From contig JAPLHX010000297.1 in assembly GCA_026389415.1 (NCBI GenBank), positions 1 through 8,003 on the forward strand: DNA of 8,003 nt, given 5' to 3'. A program made the position numbers and the translations under genes. Shown in pieces: positions 1 through 6,982 of this stretch (positions are counted from its first letter, which is position 1; every line of letters begins with the position of its first letter). The stretch comes from Coprothermobacterota bacterium (lineage in GTDB: Bacteria; Caldisericota; JANLFM01). Under the pieces are notes generated by a model. It had not been told where the DNA came from and searched no databases. It saw only the letters and a program-made list of their open reading frames with translations.

Positions 1-1374
1 AACAGTTGGGTGCACCAGAACGACCGCGCCGGCGCCACCCAGAAAGCGATAGACTTGGTGAAGGCGGCGGTGTTCAAGGCCGCCGACCTGACTCCGCTCT
101 CGGTGCAACTGCTGCCGATCACCCGGCGGGGGTTGGTAATCGGGGGCGGGATCACCGGGATGACGGCCGCGCTGGCCCTGGCCTACCAGGGTTTCGAAAC
201 GGTATTGGTGGAGCGCGAACCGGAGCTGGGCGGAAACGCCCGCTTGATCCATTGGATGGTGGAAGGCCAATCGGTGGACGCTTTCCTGGCCGACCTGATC
301 AGCAAGGTGCGCGGCCACCCCCGGCTGCGGACGAAGACCGGCGTCCGGATCGAGACCATCGAAGGCTATGTCGGCAGCTACAAGACCACCCTCTCCGACG
401 GGGAGCAGATCGAGCACGGCGTGGTGGTGGTGGCCACCGGAGCGGTGGAAACACCGACTACAGCCTACCTCTACGGGCAGCACCCGCAGGTGATCACCCA
501 GCGCGAGCTGGAAGAGCGGCTGTTTACGGGCGACATCGGCCGGCCAAAGAGCGCGGTCTTCATCCAGTGCGTAGAGTCGCGCGACCAGACCCACCCCTAC
601 TGCTCCCGCATCTGCTGCCAGGAAGCGATCAAAAATAGTATCCGTCTGAAGGAGGGTTCTCCCCAAACCGAAGTCTATGTCCTCTATCGCGACATGCGGG
701 CTTACGGCATGCGCGAGTTGTCTTACCAGCGAACGCGCGAACTGGGGGTGATCTTCCTCCCCTACGACCCGGAGCGAAAACCGGAAGTGACCGCCAACGG
801 CCGCTTGACAGTGTGCGCGTACGACCGGGTCCTCCACCGCGACCTCATTTTCCACCCGGACCTGCTGGTGCTGAGCACAGGGATCAGCCCGCAGGCCGAC
901 AACGAGACCCTGGCCAAACTGCTGAAGGTGCCACTGACCCAAGACCGTTTCTTCCTGGAGGCCCACGTCAAGTTACGTCCGGTGGAATTTGCCACCGACG
1001 GGGTGTTCCTGGCCGGCATGGCTCACTCCCCCCGCTCAATCGAGGAATCGATCGTTCAGGCCCAGGCGGCGGCCGGGCGGGCGGCAGTGATTTTGGCCAA
1101 GGAGGGAATTGAGGCCGGCGGCAAAGTGGCGACGGTGATCGAGCGCAACTGCGTCGGTTGTGGTGTCTGCGAGTTGGTCTGCGCCTACAACGCGGTAGAG
1201 GTAGTGGAGAAGAAGGTGCTGGGGCAGATGAAACGGGTGGCCGAAGTCAACACCACGCTTTGCAAGGGTTGCGGCGCCTGTTCGGGCGGCTGCCGCTCCA
1301 ACGCCATCGACCTGGAGGGCTTCACCAACGAGGAGATCGTTGACGCGGTGGAAGCCATGCTCCAGCCGATATAA
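1..1374 (+). CDS. hdrA: HdrA-type heterodisulfide reductase subunit A, C-terminal part (5' end outside window)
   Basis: This is the FAD- and iron-sulfur-containing electron-bifurcating subunit of Hdr-type complexes. The frame is open from base 1, so the gene starts upstream; the GTG at 10 is internal, because the SWVH...AT.KA.DLVK stretch at codons 2-21 is an internal HdrA motif. Counting codons from base 1, an FAD Rossmann motif (VIGGGITGM) lies near codons 46-54. An HdrA-type Cys motif follows at C190, C201, C205 and C206 (QCVESR...YCSRICC). The C-terminus carries two ferredoxin-like [4Fe-4S] sites: C384/C387/C390/C394 and C421/C424/C427/C431. Both lack the usual Pro after the fourth Cys (CAY and CRS). 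The stop codon overlaps the Shine-Dalgarno of flxD (AAGGAG, 1373-1378). The family is clear. The N-terminal domain and any hdrB/hdrC partners are out of view, so the physiological disulfide or other acceptor cannot be told. Confidence 0.95.
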   Translation, partial: NSWVHQNDRAGATQKAIDLVKAAVFKAADLTPLSVQLLPITRRGLVIGGGITGMTAALALAYQGFETVLVEREPELGGNARLIHWMVEGQSVDAFLADLISKVRGHPRLRTKTGVRIETIEGYVGSYKTTLSDGEQIEHGVVVVATGAVETPTTAYLYGQHPQVITQRELEERLFTGDIGRPKSAVFIQCVESRDQTHPYCSRICCQEAIKNSIRLKEGSPQTEVYVLYRDMRAYGMRELSYQRTRELGVIFLPYDPERKPEVTANGRLTVCAYDRVLHRDLIFHPDLLVLSTGISPQADNETLAKLLKVPLTQDRFFLEAHVKLRPVEFATDGVFLAGMAHSPRSIEESIVQAQAAAGRAAVILAKEGIEAGGKVATVIERNCVGCGVCELVCAYNAVEVVEKKVLGQMKRVAEVNTTLCKGCGACSGGCRSNAIDLEGFTNEEIVDAVEAMLQPI

Positions 1375-1383
1375 GGAGAGCGC

Positions 1384-1731
1384 ATGGAAGGGTTCGAACC
1401 GAAAGTAGTCAGCTTCGTCTGTAACTGGTGCTCCTACGCCGGGGCCGATCTGGCCGGCGTCTCCCGCTTCCAGTATCCGCCGTTTCCGGCTGCCACCCGG
1501 GCGATTGCCACTACCAGAGCGGCAACTACTATGCCCGCCGTCGGCTGGAGGTATTCAAGCGGCTGCTCGACTTCGTGGGAGTGCCATCCGGGCGGACCAC
1601 CTTCGCCTGGGTATCGGCCAGCGAGGGAGCCCAGTTCGCCGCTCTGGCCACAGAGGTAGCCAGGTTAGCCAAGGAGGCCGGCCCGAACGCTGAGCTGGTC
1701 CGCGAGCGGCAAGATCTGGAGGACTACCTGC
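1384..1731 (+). pseudogene. flxD: FlxD/MvhD-like iron-sulfur subunit, broken by internal deletion and frameshift
   Basis: MvhD/FlxD proteins carry a Cys-ligated iron-sulfur cluster and hand electrons to HdrA. The gene starts at ATG 1384 behind AAGGAG. It reads FEPKVVSFVCNWCSYAGADL...FQYPP (C13, C16) in one frame to about 1482. The family sequence then resumes in a different frame at about 1482 as VSGCHPGDCHYQ, followed by a recognisable C-terminal half (WVSASEGAQF) to about 1720. Intact homologues have about 32 residues between QYPP and GCHxGDCHY, including a conserved MCSGR motif; here only about two remain. This fits a deletion of roughly 91 bases (length 1 mod 3). The N-terminal frame stops at 1657-1659 as a 91-residue product with a nonsense tail. 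The C-terminal frame stays open to 1940, inside flxC, so the intact end is unclear. The alternatives are a misassembly or a natural pseudogene. The identity is sure; whether the break is biological is not. Confidence 0.85.
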
Positions 1732-2727
1732 ATGACACCCAATGCGGAGATCGCCTGCGCCCTCCGTGCGGCAGCCACGGCAGCTGTCGAGCGGGGGGCG
1801 GAAATGGTGATCGGCTACCAGCGCGCCGCAGACGGCCTGCTGCGCCCGGCGGTGTTGGACGATCCCGGCCAGGTGGAGCGCCTGGACTGGGACCAGACCT
1901 GCGCCCAGAACCTCGCCAATTTACTGCGCAGATTTTGTGAGCGGAAGGTGGCGGTGGTGGCCAACGGCTGCACCGGCCGCTCGATCGCTATTCTGCTGGT
2001 GGAAACCCAGCTCCGGCGGGAACGGCTGGAGATCATCGGCGTCCCCTGCCGGGGCACAATCGACGCCCACAAGGTGGAGCGCGCGTTTGGCCCGTTCGCC
2101 ATGGTCTCGCCAACAAATGGCGGATTGCGGATCCGCACGCGCGCGGGGGAGAAGGAACTCCCATTGGAGGACGCCCTGCACGAGAGCTGTCGCAGTTGCC
2201 GCCACCCGGAGTCCCCGATCGCCGACATCCGCGTGGAAGGGGAAGCTCGCCCACCGGCCGGCGACCCGCTGGGCGAGCGGATCCGGGCTTGGGAGGAGAA
2301 GCCGGCGGCAGAGCGACTGGCTTACTTCCGCCACCAGATGGAGAAGTGCATCCGCTGCTACGCCTGCCGCCAGGCCTGCCCGATGTGCTATTGCGAGACC
2401 TGCTTCGTGGACGTCAACTCCCCTCGCTGGCTGGGAACCGCGCCCACCTTCACCGACAACGCCATCTGGAACACCACCCGCGTCTACCACCTGGCCGGGC
2501 GCTGCAGCGAGTGCGGTGCCTGCGACCGAGCCTGCCCGCAGGGAGTGGACCTGATGTTCCTGGTGGGGAAGATGAACCGCGAGGTGCGGGCACTTTACGG
2601 CTCCGAGGCCGGTCTGACTGTCGATGATAAACCCGCCTTCACCACCTTCCGGCCGGACGACCCCGACTTCTTCTGGGGGACGGAAGGGCATGCCAAGGCG
2701 GACAAGCAGCCTGGGAGCGCGCGATGA
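1732..2727 (+). CDS. flxC: FlxC-like iron-sulfur protein (FrhB/FdhB-like N-terminus, two [4Fe-4S] clusters)
   Basis: This is probably the cytoplasmic electron-relay subunit between the FlxA flavoprotein and FlxD/HdrA. The protein has 331 residues. The N-terminal half resembles the F420-hydrogenase/formate dehydrogenase beta-subunit fold, with AVVANGCTGRSIA (C80) and IIGVPCRGTIDAHK (C106), plus an extra CxxC at C153/C156. The C-terminal half has two ferredoxin-type motifs: C206/C209/C212/C216-P, directly followed by C219, C221 and C224 (PMCYCETC), and C258/C261/C264/C268-P. The start ATG 1732 has GGAGGA at 1718-1723, eight bases upstream. The stop overlaps the next ATG (ATGA, 2724-2727), so flxB is probably translationally coupled. 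Assigning the letter C rather than B rests on domain type and context, so the symbol is less sure than the family. No membrane segment or signal peptide is visible. Confidence 0.85.
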   Translation: MTPNAEIACALRAAATAAVERGAEMVIGYQRAADGLLRPAVLDDPGQVERLDWDQTCAQNLANLLRRFCERKVAVVANGCTGRSIAILLVETQLRRERLEIIGVPCRGTIDAHKVERAFGPFAMVSPTNGGLRIRTRAGEKELPLEDALHESCRSCRHPESPIADIRVEGEARPPAGDPLGERIRAWEEKPAAERLAYFRHQMEKCIRCYACRQACPMCYCETCFVDVNSPRWLGTAPTFTDNAIWNTTRVYHLAGRCSECGACDRACPQGVDLMFLVGKMNREVRALYGSEAGLTVDDKPAFTTFRPDDPDFFWGTEGHAKADKQPGSAR

Positions 2728-3734
2728 ACCTCTATTCCTTCAGCCCAGACCGATTCGAGCAGATCCTGCGGGAGATCGCACAGGTCATGCTGCCGCAAGC
2801 TGTTACTGTCTATCTGCCCCAGGAAGTGGACGGAGAAGTCCGCTTTCGGCCGTGGGATCTGGTCACGCTCGACACCCGTTTCCCGCGCCCGGCGCGGCCG
2901 GCGAAGGAATTCTTCCTGCCGCCGGCGGAGACTCTCCTTTATTTCCGCCGCGATGGATCTGCCCAGAAAGAGGTGTTCGATACAGAGCGGCGGATCCTGG
3001 TCGGTGTCCGACCGTGCGACGCCAAGACCGTCCAGCTCTTGGACCGCGTCTTCCTGGCCGATCCCTCAGACCCCTACTACCGCGCCCGGCGGGAAACTAC
3101 CCTCATCCTCGCTTTTGCCTGCCCCCAGCCGGAGATGAACTGCTTTTGCCGCGAGCTGGGTGACGGCCCCGACCGCTTAAACGGCGCGGACGGGCTGCTC
3201 TTCGACCGGGGGGATCGGCTGGAGTTGCTGGCGGTGACACCGGCGCTGGACGAACTGTTCCGTCCCCACGAGCATCCCGCGCGGGAGATAGCGAGCGCCC
3301 AGGAACTGCGGGCACCAGAGCAGGAAGCGGAATGGCTGCCGCTGGCCGAGCTGTTTGAGCGGTTGCCGGGGCTGATCCCGGATAGCCGGCTTTGGAGCCG
3401 GATCGAATCCACCTGCGTCGGTTGCGGCGCCTGCAGCTATCTCTGCCCGACCTGCCATTGCTTCGACATCAGCGACCAGGTCTATGGCCGGGTGGGCAAG
3501 CGCCTGCGCACCTACGACACCTGCATGTTCCCGGCCTACACGCTGGAGGCCAGTGGCCACAATCCGCGCTCCTCCGGCCTGGAGCGCTGGCGCCAGCGCC
3601 TGATGCACAAGTTCCGCTACACTCCCGAGCTCACTGGCGAGGTCGGCTGCACCGGTTGCGGCCGCTGCATCGACTGCTGTCCGTCCAAGATCGATATCCG
3701 GGAGGTGATCCGCAATGCCGCCGGCACCCGCTAA
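2724..3734 (+). CDS. flxB: FlxB-like dicluster iron-sulfur protein (anaerobic sulfite reductase A / sulfhydrogenase beta type)
   Basis: This 336-residue protein resembles AsrA and sulfhydrogenase beta subunits, which pass electrons from an FAD/NAD(P)H subunit to downstream clusters. The N-terminal part carries the family signature GVRPCDAKTVQLLD and the later segment FACPQPEMNCFCRELG. The C-terminal part has two [4Fe-4S] motifs: C231/C234/C237/C241-P, followed by C244 and C246 (PTCHCFD), and C309/C312/C315/C319-P (CTGCGRCIDCCP). Between them is the stretch containing YDTCMFPAYT, also seen in this family. The ATG start overlaps the flxC stop, and the 3' end overlaps flxA by 20 bases. In flx operons this protein sits next to FlxA, as here, and the pair resembles AsrA-AsrB. 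A stand-alone sulfite reductase role is unlikely because no AsrC gene is present and hdrA is in the same operon. Confidence 0.85.
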   Translation: MNLYSFSPDRFEQILREIAQVMLPQAVTVYLPQEVDGEVRFRPWDLVTLDTRFPRPARPAKEFFLPPAETLLYFRRDGSAQKEVFDTERRILVGVRPCDAKTVQLLDRVFLADPSDPYYRARRETTLILAFACPQPEMNCFCRELGDGPDRLNGADGLLFDRGDRLELLAVTPALDELFRPHEHPAREIASAQELRAPEQEAEWLPLAELFERLPGLIPDSRLWSRIESTCVGCGACSYLCPTCHCFDISDQVYGRVGKRLRTYDTCMFPAYTLEASGHNPRSSGLERWRQRLMHKFRYTPELTGEVGCTGCGRCIDCCPSKIDIREVIRNAAGTR

Positions 3735-4554
3735 TCCCTACCTCCCGGTCCCGGTGCGGGTGGAGTCGGCCGTCTTTGAAAGTGAGGACCGCTCGCTGAA
3801 GACGCTCTCCCTCTCCTTCCTCGACCCCTCTGGGCGGTTTGATTTCCTCCCCGGTCAGTTCGTCGAGTTCTCCGTCCCGGGAAAGGGCGAAAGCCCGTTC
3901 GGCATTGCCTCCAGTCCTACCGAGGAACTGCTGAGGGTGACGGTGAACAAGGCCGGAACGGTGACGCGGGCGATCCACAACCTGGACCGGGGCGACAGGG
4001 TCGGCCTGCGCGGTCCGTTTGGCAACTGGTACCCGATCGATCTGTTTCGCGGGGCAAACTTGGCCATCATTTCCGGCGGCTTCGCCTTCACCACCCTGGC
4101 TTCACTGCTGGATTACGTGCTGGAGAAGCATTCAGACGAGGTCGGCCGGATCGACCTGATCTATGGCGCCCGCACGCCGGGAATGCTCCTCTACAAGGAG
4201 AAGCTGACCGCCTGGCAGGCCAACCCGCGCTTGCGCTGTTGGATCACCGTCGACCGCGAGACGCCGGGCTGGCAGGGGTTGGTCGGCTTCGTGCCGGACG
4301 TGGTAGCCCGAGCCGAGATCTCCCCCGACAATACCTACGCCGTGGTCTGTGGCCCACCAATCATGATCAAGCTGACCCTACCCAGACTGCTGGAGAAGGG
4401 GTTCCCCCGCGACCGGATCTATACCTCGCTGGAGCGGAGGATGAAATGCGGTATCGGCAAGTGTGGCCGCTGCAACATCGGACCGAAGTACGTCTGCAAG
4501 GACGGTCCCGTCTTCTCCTATGCCGAGCTGGAGGGCTTGCCGGAAGAGTACTAG
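3715..4554 (+). CDS. flxA: FlxA-like FAD/NAD(P)H oxidoreductase with C-terminal Cys cluster
   Basis: This is the likely entry point for electrons from NAD(P)H into the complex. The 279-residue protein belongs to the ferredoxin reductase-like/AsrB/PyrK superfamily. The FAD domain shows SPFGIASSP (60-68) in the flavin-binding position and GDRVGLRGPFGNWYP (93-107). The NAD(P) domain begins with AIISGGFAFTTLASL (117-131), a variant of the usual GGIGIAPL loop, then YGARTPGMLLYKEKL and VVCGPPIM. The C-terminus has C245-x4-C250-x2-C253-x7-C261, the pattern of a [2Fe-2S] site in AsrB/PyrK-like proteins. The ATG at 3715 has GGAGGT at 3701-3706, eight bases upstream, which supports the 20-base overlap with flxB. 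Choosing NADH over NADPH is not possible by eye. Downstream, 16 bases separate its stop from the next gene. Confidence 0.9.
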   Translation: MPPAPANPYLPVPVRVESAVFESEDRSLKTLSLSFLDPSGRFDFLPGQFVEFSVPGKGESPFGIASSPTEELLRVTVNKAGTVTRAIHNLDRGDRVGLRGPFGNWYPIDLFRGANLAIISGGFAFTTLASLLDYVLEKHSDEVGRIDLIYGARTPGMLLYKEKLTAWQANPRLRCWITVDRETPGWQGLVGFVPDVVARAEISPDNTYAVVCGPPIMIKLTLPRLLEKGFPRDRIYTSLERRMKCGIGKCGRCNIGPKYVCKDGPVFSYAELEGLPEEY

Positions 4555-4570
4555 GCAGGTCGGGCTCTCG

Positions 4571-5377
4571 ATGACGCAATCCAAAAATGAAGGCAAAACC
4601 GTTCGTTTCATCACCTGGGATGCAGCCCAGATCCAGGAACGATCCGCTCATTTGCGTTCGCTGGGGTTTGCCGTCGATGCCTCGCCGATCAGCGCGGATG
4701 CCCTGCGGGAGATGCGCCGGAATCCTCCTGCTGTCTTCGTGATCGACCTGAGTCGTCAACCATCAGGGGGGCGGGACATCGCCATCAACCTTCGCCTCTT
4801 CAAGACGACGCGGCTGGTCCCACTTTTGTTCATCGAAGGGGAGCCTGATAAAACGGGGCAAATTCGCGCCCTCCTGCCTGACGCTCACTTTACATCCTGG
4901 GCTCTGATCGCACCCGCAATGCGTACCGCGTTGGCCCATCCGCCGTCCAATCCCACAATTCCCTCGTCAGGGATGGCTGCATACGCCAGCGTCTCGTTGG
5001 CCAAGAAGCTTGGTATCAAACCGGAAGGGGTGGTCGCCTTAGTTGATGCTCCTCCAGGTTTTACCAAGAAGCTGGAGCCGCTGCCTGTGGGTACCAAGGT
5101 GGTGGGAAACGCCACGGATTCCGCGGGTCTGACCCTCTGGTTTGTGCGGTCGGAGCGGGAGCTGCGGGATCAGATCCGGCGGATGGTCCCTCTCGCTCGT
5201 GGCGGTAGTCTGTGGATTGCATGGCAAAAAAAGGCGTCCGCCGATGCGGCGGGTCTCACGCAGGCATTGGTGCGAACCATCGCCATCAGTGCCGGGTTGG
5301 TGGATTTCAAGATCTGCTCGCTGGATGACACCTGGTCGGGCTTGCGCTTCTCGTTGGCCAGGAACCAGACCACCTGA
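4571..5377 (+). CDS. Receiver-like domain fused to DUF3052 protein, function unknown
   Basis: The 268-residue protein has two parts. Residues about 11-120 look like a response-regulator receiver fold: a beta strand VRFITWD, helix, then AVFVIDLSR with D59 at the phospho-acceptor position. The usual N-terminal acidic pair is reduced to D17, and no clear late K-P motif is visible, so phosphorylation is doubtful. Residues about 136-267 match the DUF3052 family: SLAKKLGIKPEG, then PLPVGTKVVGN, a WIAWQKKAS strand-turn, and the tail AGLVDFKICSLDDTWSGLRF. The biochemical role of DUF3052 is not established. ATG 4571 was chosen because it lies 16 bases after flxA and starts a plausible N-terminus; an earlier in-frame ATG at 4463 would overlap flxA by 92 bases. 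Only a weak AGGT precedes it. Same-strand closeness suggests co-transcription with the Flx genes. No typical terminator with a T-run follows. Confidence 0.8.
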   Translation: MTQSKNEGKTVRFITWDAAQIQERSAHLRSLGFAVDASPISADALREMRRNPPAVFVIDLSRQPSGGRDIAINLRLFKTTRLVPLLFIEGEPDKTGQIRALLPDAHFTSWALIAPAMRTALAHPPSNPTIPSSGMAAYASVSLAKKLGIKPEGVVALVDAPPGFTKKLEPLPVGTKVVGNATDSAGLTLWFVRSERELRDQIRRMVPLARGGSLWIAWQKKASADAAGLTQALVRTIAISAGLVDFKICSLDDTWSGLRFSLARNQTT

Positions 5378-5504
5378 GGAACGGAACGCCGGCCTAATAC
5401 TGCTGTTGTCCGGCTAGCGGCCGTGGGCGCAACTTCTGCTCGATCAACCCAAAACCGATGCCTGCAATGCCGATCCGCCTCGACGAATAAAACCGGGCGA
5501 TGGG

Positions 5505-6437
5505 TTAAGATATCGGCTTCATCGCTCGCACTTGGATACTGGTCGCGAAAACTTCAGCCTGGCCGGATTGCGCAAACCGTTCGAATTCTGCCAATTCCTC
5601 GGCGGTCTGCGGGTGAGAGGGTTTCCGTTCTTGCGAGCCACATTGGCAATTGGAGGCTTCCGGCCTCTCCATGCCAACCGGTCGTTCCGACACAAGTTCG
5701 ATCTGCCCAAAACCGGCGTCACGGATCATGGCCAGATAATCCTCTTTCCGGCTGGCGCCGGCGATGCAGGCTACATAAGCTTCCACATCGTGCTTGATCG
5801 TCTCCGGCAAGTCCTTCAGCAAAACAATATCGGAGACGACCATTCGTCCGCCCGGCTTGAGCACCCGGTACGCTTCGGCGAAGACCCTTGGCTTTTCCGG
5901 TGAGAGGTTGATCACACAATTGGAGAGAATCGCATCCACCGAACCGTCTGCTACAGGCAGATTCTCGATTTCTCCCAGCCGGAACTCGACGTTGGCATAG
6001 TGGTGCTTAGCCGCGTTTTCCCGGGCACGATCGAGCATCTCCGCTGTCATGTCGACACCGATCACTCGCCCGGTTTCTCCCACCTCCTTGGCGGCCAGAA
6101 AGCAATCGATGCCGGCCCCCGCGCCCAGATCCAGGACCGTTTCCCCTTTTTGTAGCGATGCCAGGGCGGTGGGATTGCCGCAGCCAAGGCCCAGGAAGGC
6201 TTCCTCGGGAATGGCGGCCAATTGCTCGTCAGTGTACCCCATGTTCTGGTTGGCAGCCGTTTCCAGATTTGATGTTCCACAGCCGGGAGTTGATTCGCAA
6301 CAGGTTGCATTTTCGCCTGCAAGAGATTGCTGTTTCTGGGTTCCGGAGGTCGGAGCCGTTTCGCAGCAAGGCGCTCGATGTCGAGCTATCGCACCGTAGG
6401 TCTTACGAACTTCGTTCCTGATCTTATCCTTCTCCAT
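5505..6437 (-). CDS. arsM: ArsM-type arsenite S-adenosylmethionine methyltransferase
   Basis: ArsM methylates As(III) in the cytoplasm using S-adenosylmethionine. The 310-residue protein has the SAM motif VLDLGAGAGID (101-111), VIGVDMT (125-131) and NVEFRLGEIENLPVADGSVD (149-168). Three Cys residues match the arsenite-binding set of bacterial ArsM: C86 (LGLGCGNPTA), C174 (SNCVINLSP) and C224 (YVACIAGA). Extra Cys residues lie in an N-terminal stretch (C24-C25, C46-C47, C53) and late in the protein (C264, C266). ATG 6437 shares one base with the stop of the AbrB gene (TAATG), and GGGGAG lies eight bases upstream, so translation is likely coupled. Convergent with the DUF3052 gene, with 127 bases between. 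The family is sure. Methylation of antimony or another metalloid cannot be ruled out by eye. Confidence 0.93.
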   Translation of the reverse strand: MEKDKIRNEVRKTYGAIARHRAPCCETAPTSGTQKQQSLAGENATCCESTPGCGTSNLETAANQNMGYTDEQLAAIPEEAFLGLGCGNPTALASLQKGETVLDLGAGAGIDCFLAAKEVGETGRVIGVDMTAEMLDRARENAAKHHYANVEFRLGEIENLPVADGSVDAILSNCVINLSPEKPRVFAEAYRVLKPGGRMVVSDIVLLKDLPETIKHDVEAYVACIAGASRKEDYLAMIRDAGFGQIELVSERPVGMERPEASNCQCGSQERKPSHPQTAEELAEFERFAQSGQAEVFATSIQVRAMKPIS

Positions 6438-6730
6438 TATTTTTGCTCCCCTTTCGCTCCGCCGAATACGCCCTTCATCAGCGGTTCCAACTGGTTCTTG
6501 AGCATCGGGGCCAATTCATCGGCCCGGGTCAGCGTCAGACAGACGACCTTGCCTTCTCTTTGCCAGGTGCTGACTGCCAGTTTGTCCCCGGCTGCGAAAC
6601 CGGCCTGCTCTCGCAACTCTTTGGGCAGGACCATTTGACCCTTTGCGTCCAGGCTGACGATCGCCACAATCCGACAGCATTCCTGGCTGCAACATCCAGT
6701 CTCGGAAGTAGGCGTTGTTTTCGATTTCAA
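6437..6730 (-). CDS. Cys-rich AbrB/SpoVT-family DNA-binding protein upstream of arsM
   Basis: This 97-residue protein has an AbrB/SpoVT swapped-hairpin domain at about residues 21-53 (SLDAKGQMVLPKELREQAG...GDKLAV). It is preceded by a Cys motif CCSQECC (C13, C14, C18, C19), with a further C64. By memory, similar proteins are annotated in databases as HgcAB-associated; no hgcAB lies in this window. Start choice: a longer reading begins at TTG 6751, but the predicted transcript starts near 6757 and would leave almost no leader. TTG 6730 has AGGTGG at 6736-6741, five bases upstream, and is preferred. The stop overlaps the arsM start. Inference: an autoregulator of the arsM operon that binds As(III) or another soft metal through the vicinal thiols. 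No ArsR-like gene is visible nearby. Confidence 0.82.
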   Translation of the reverse strand: MKSKTTPTSETGCCSQECCRIVAIVSLDAKGQMVLPKELREQAGFAAGDKLAVSTWQREGKVVCLTLTRADELAPMLKNQLEPLMKGVFGGAKGEQK

Positions 6731-6757
6731 AGAATCCACCTTTTTCAGCAAATTTTG

Positions 6758-6771
6758 AATATTATGATATT
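6758..6771. promoter_or_regulatory. AT-rich dyad over the -10, candidate operator
   Basis: The sequence AATATTATGATATT is a perfect 5-4-5 inverted repeat (AATAT/ATATT) that covers the -10 box and ends next to the predicted start site. A second, weaker dyad, TTCA-N8-TGAA, lies at 6744-6759. Their position fits repression by a DNA-binding protein, possibly the AbrB-type product of the first gene. Short AT-rich dyads also occur by chance at promoters. Confidence 0.4.
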
Positions 6772-6792
6772 TAGGATTTTTCTCTTTGTCAA
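6764..6792 (-). promoter_or_regulatory. Sigma70-like promoter of the abrB-arsM unit
   Basis: On the minus strand, a perfect -35 TTGACA (6792-6787) is followed by a 17-base spacer and a -10 TATCAT (6769-6764, four of six bases of TATAAT). Transcription should start near 6757, giving a leader of about 27 bases before the TTG at 6730. It sits directly upstream of the first gene of the unit. Experimental start sites are unknown. Confidence 0.7.
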
Positions 6793-6980
6793 GTGCCTCG
6801 GGGTTCTGTAAATTCTTAGTCGATGAACAGGTCCCCGGAGGTTGCCAAAAGAAAAGAGACCTTGAGCAGAGAAGATCCGCCAGCTATCTTACATCCAGGG
6901 AACTGCTTGAGATACAGTTGCGGAGGGGCACCAGAAGAAAGCGCCTACTAAGGTGAGACAGTAGCCGATTGGGATCGGGA
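6793..6980. other. Non-coding divergent intergenic stretch with short hairpins
   Basis: No convincing gene lies between the arsM-unit promoter and the VWA gene promoter. Three adjacent 5-bp hairpins are visible: AACTG/CAGTT (6901-6905 with 6915-6919), CTACT/AGTAG (6945-6949 with 6960-6964) and CCGAT/ATCGG with a TGGG loop (6965-6978). None is followed by a T-run, so they are not typical terminators. I do not recognise a known riboswitch core. It could be a structured RNA, a remnant, or chance. Confidence 0.3.
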
Positions 6981-6982
6981 GA

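Noticed and set aside
1..12. Asn at codon 1 before SWVH, where I recall Cys in many HdrA proteins
   Set aside because: My memory of the consensus is not firm, and the codon is at the window edge, so no claim about a missing ligand is made.
1921..2691. Long minus-strand open frame (256 codons) opposite flxC
   Set aside because: It is antisense to a gene with clear ferredoxin motifs, has no recognisable domain, and long antisense frames are expected in GC-rich DNA.
5378..5504. Possible bidirectional terminator between the convergent genes
   Set aside because: Only weak pairings with long loops were found (GCCGG/CCGGC at about 5390-5415; GCCGAT/ATCGGC at 5469-5517), without a T-run.
5423..5797. 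Plus-strand open frame across the arsM 3' end
   Set aside because: It lies mostly opposite arsM and has no family features; arsM with all its motifs explains this DNA.
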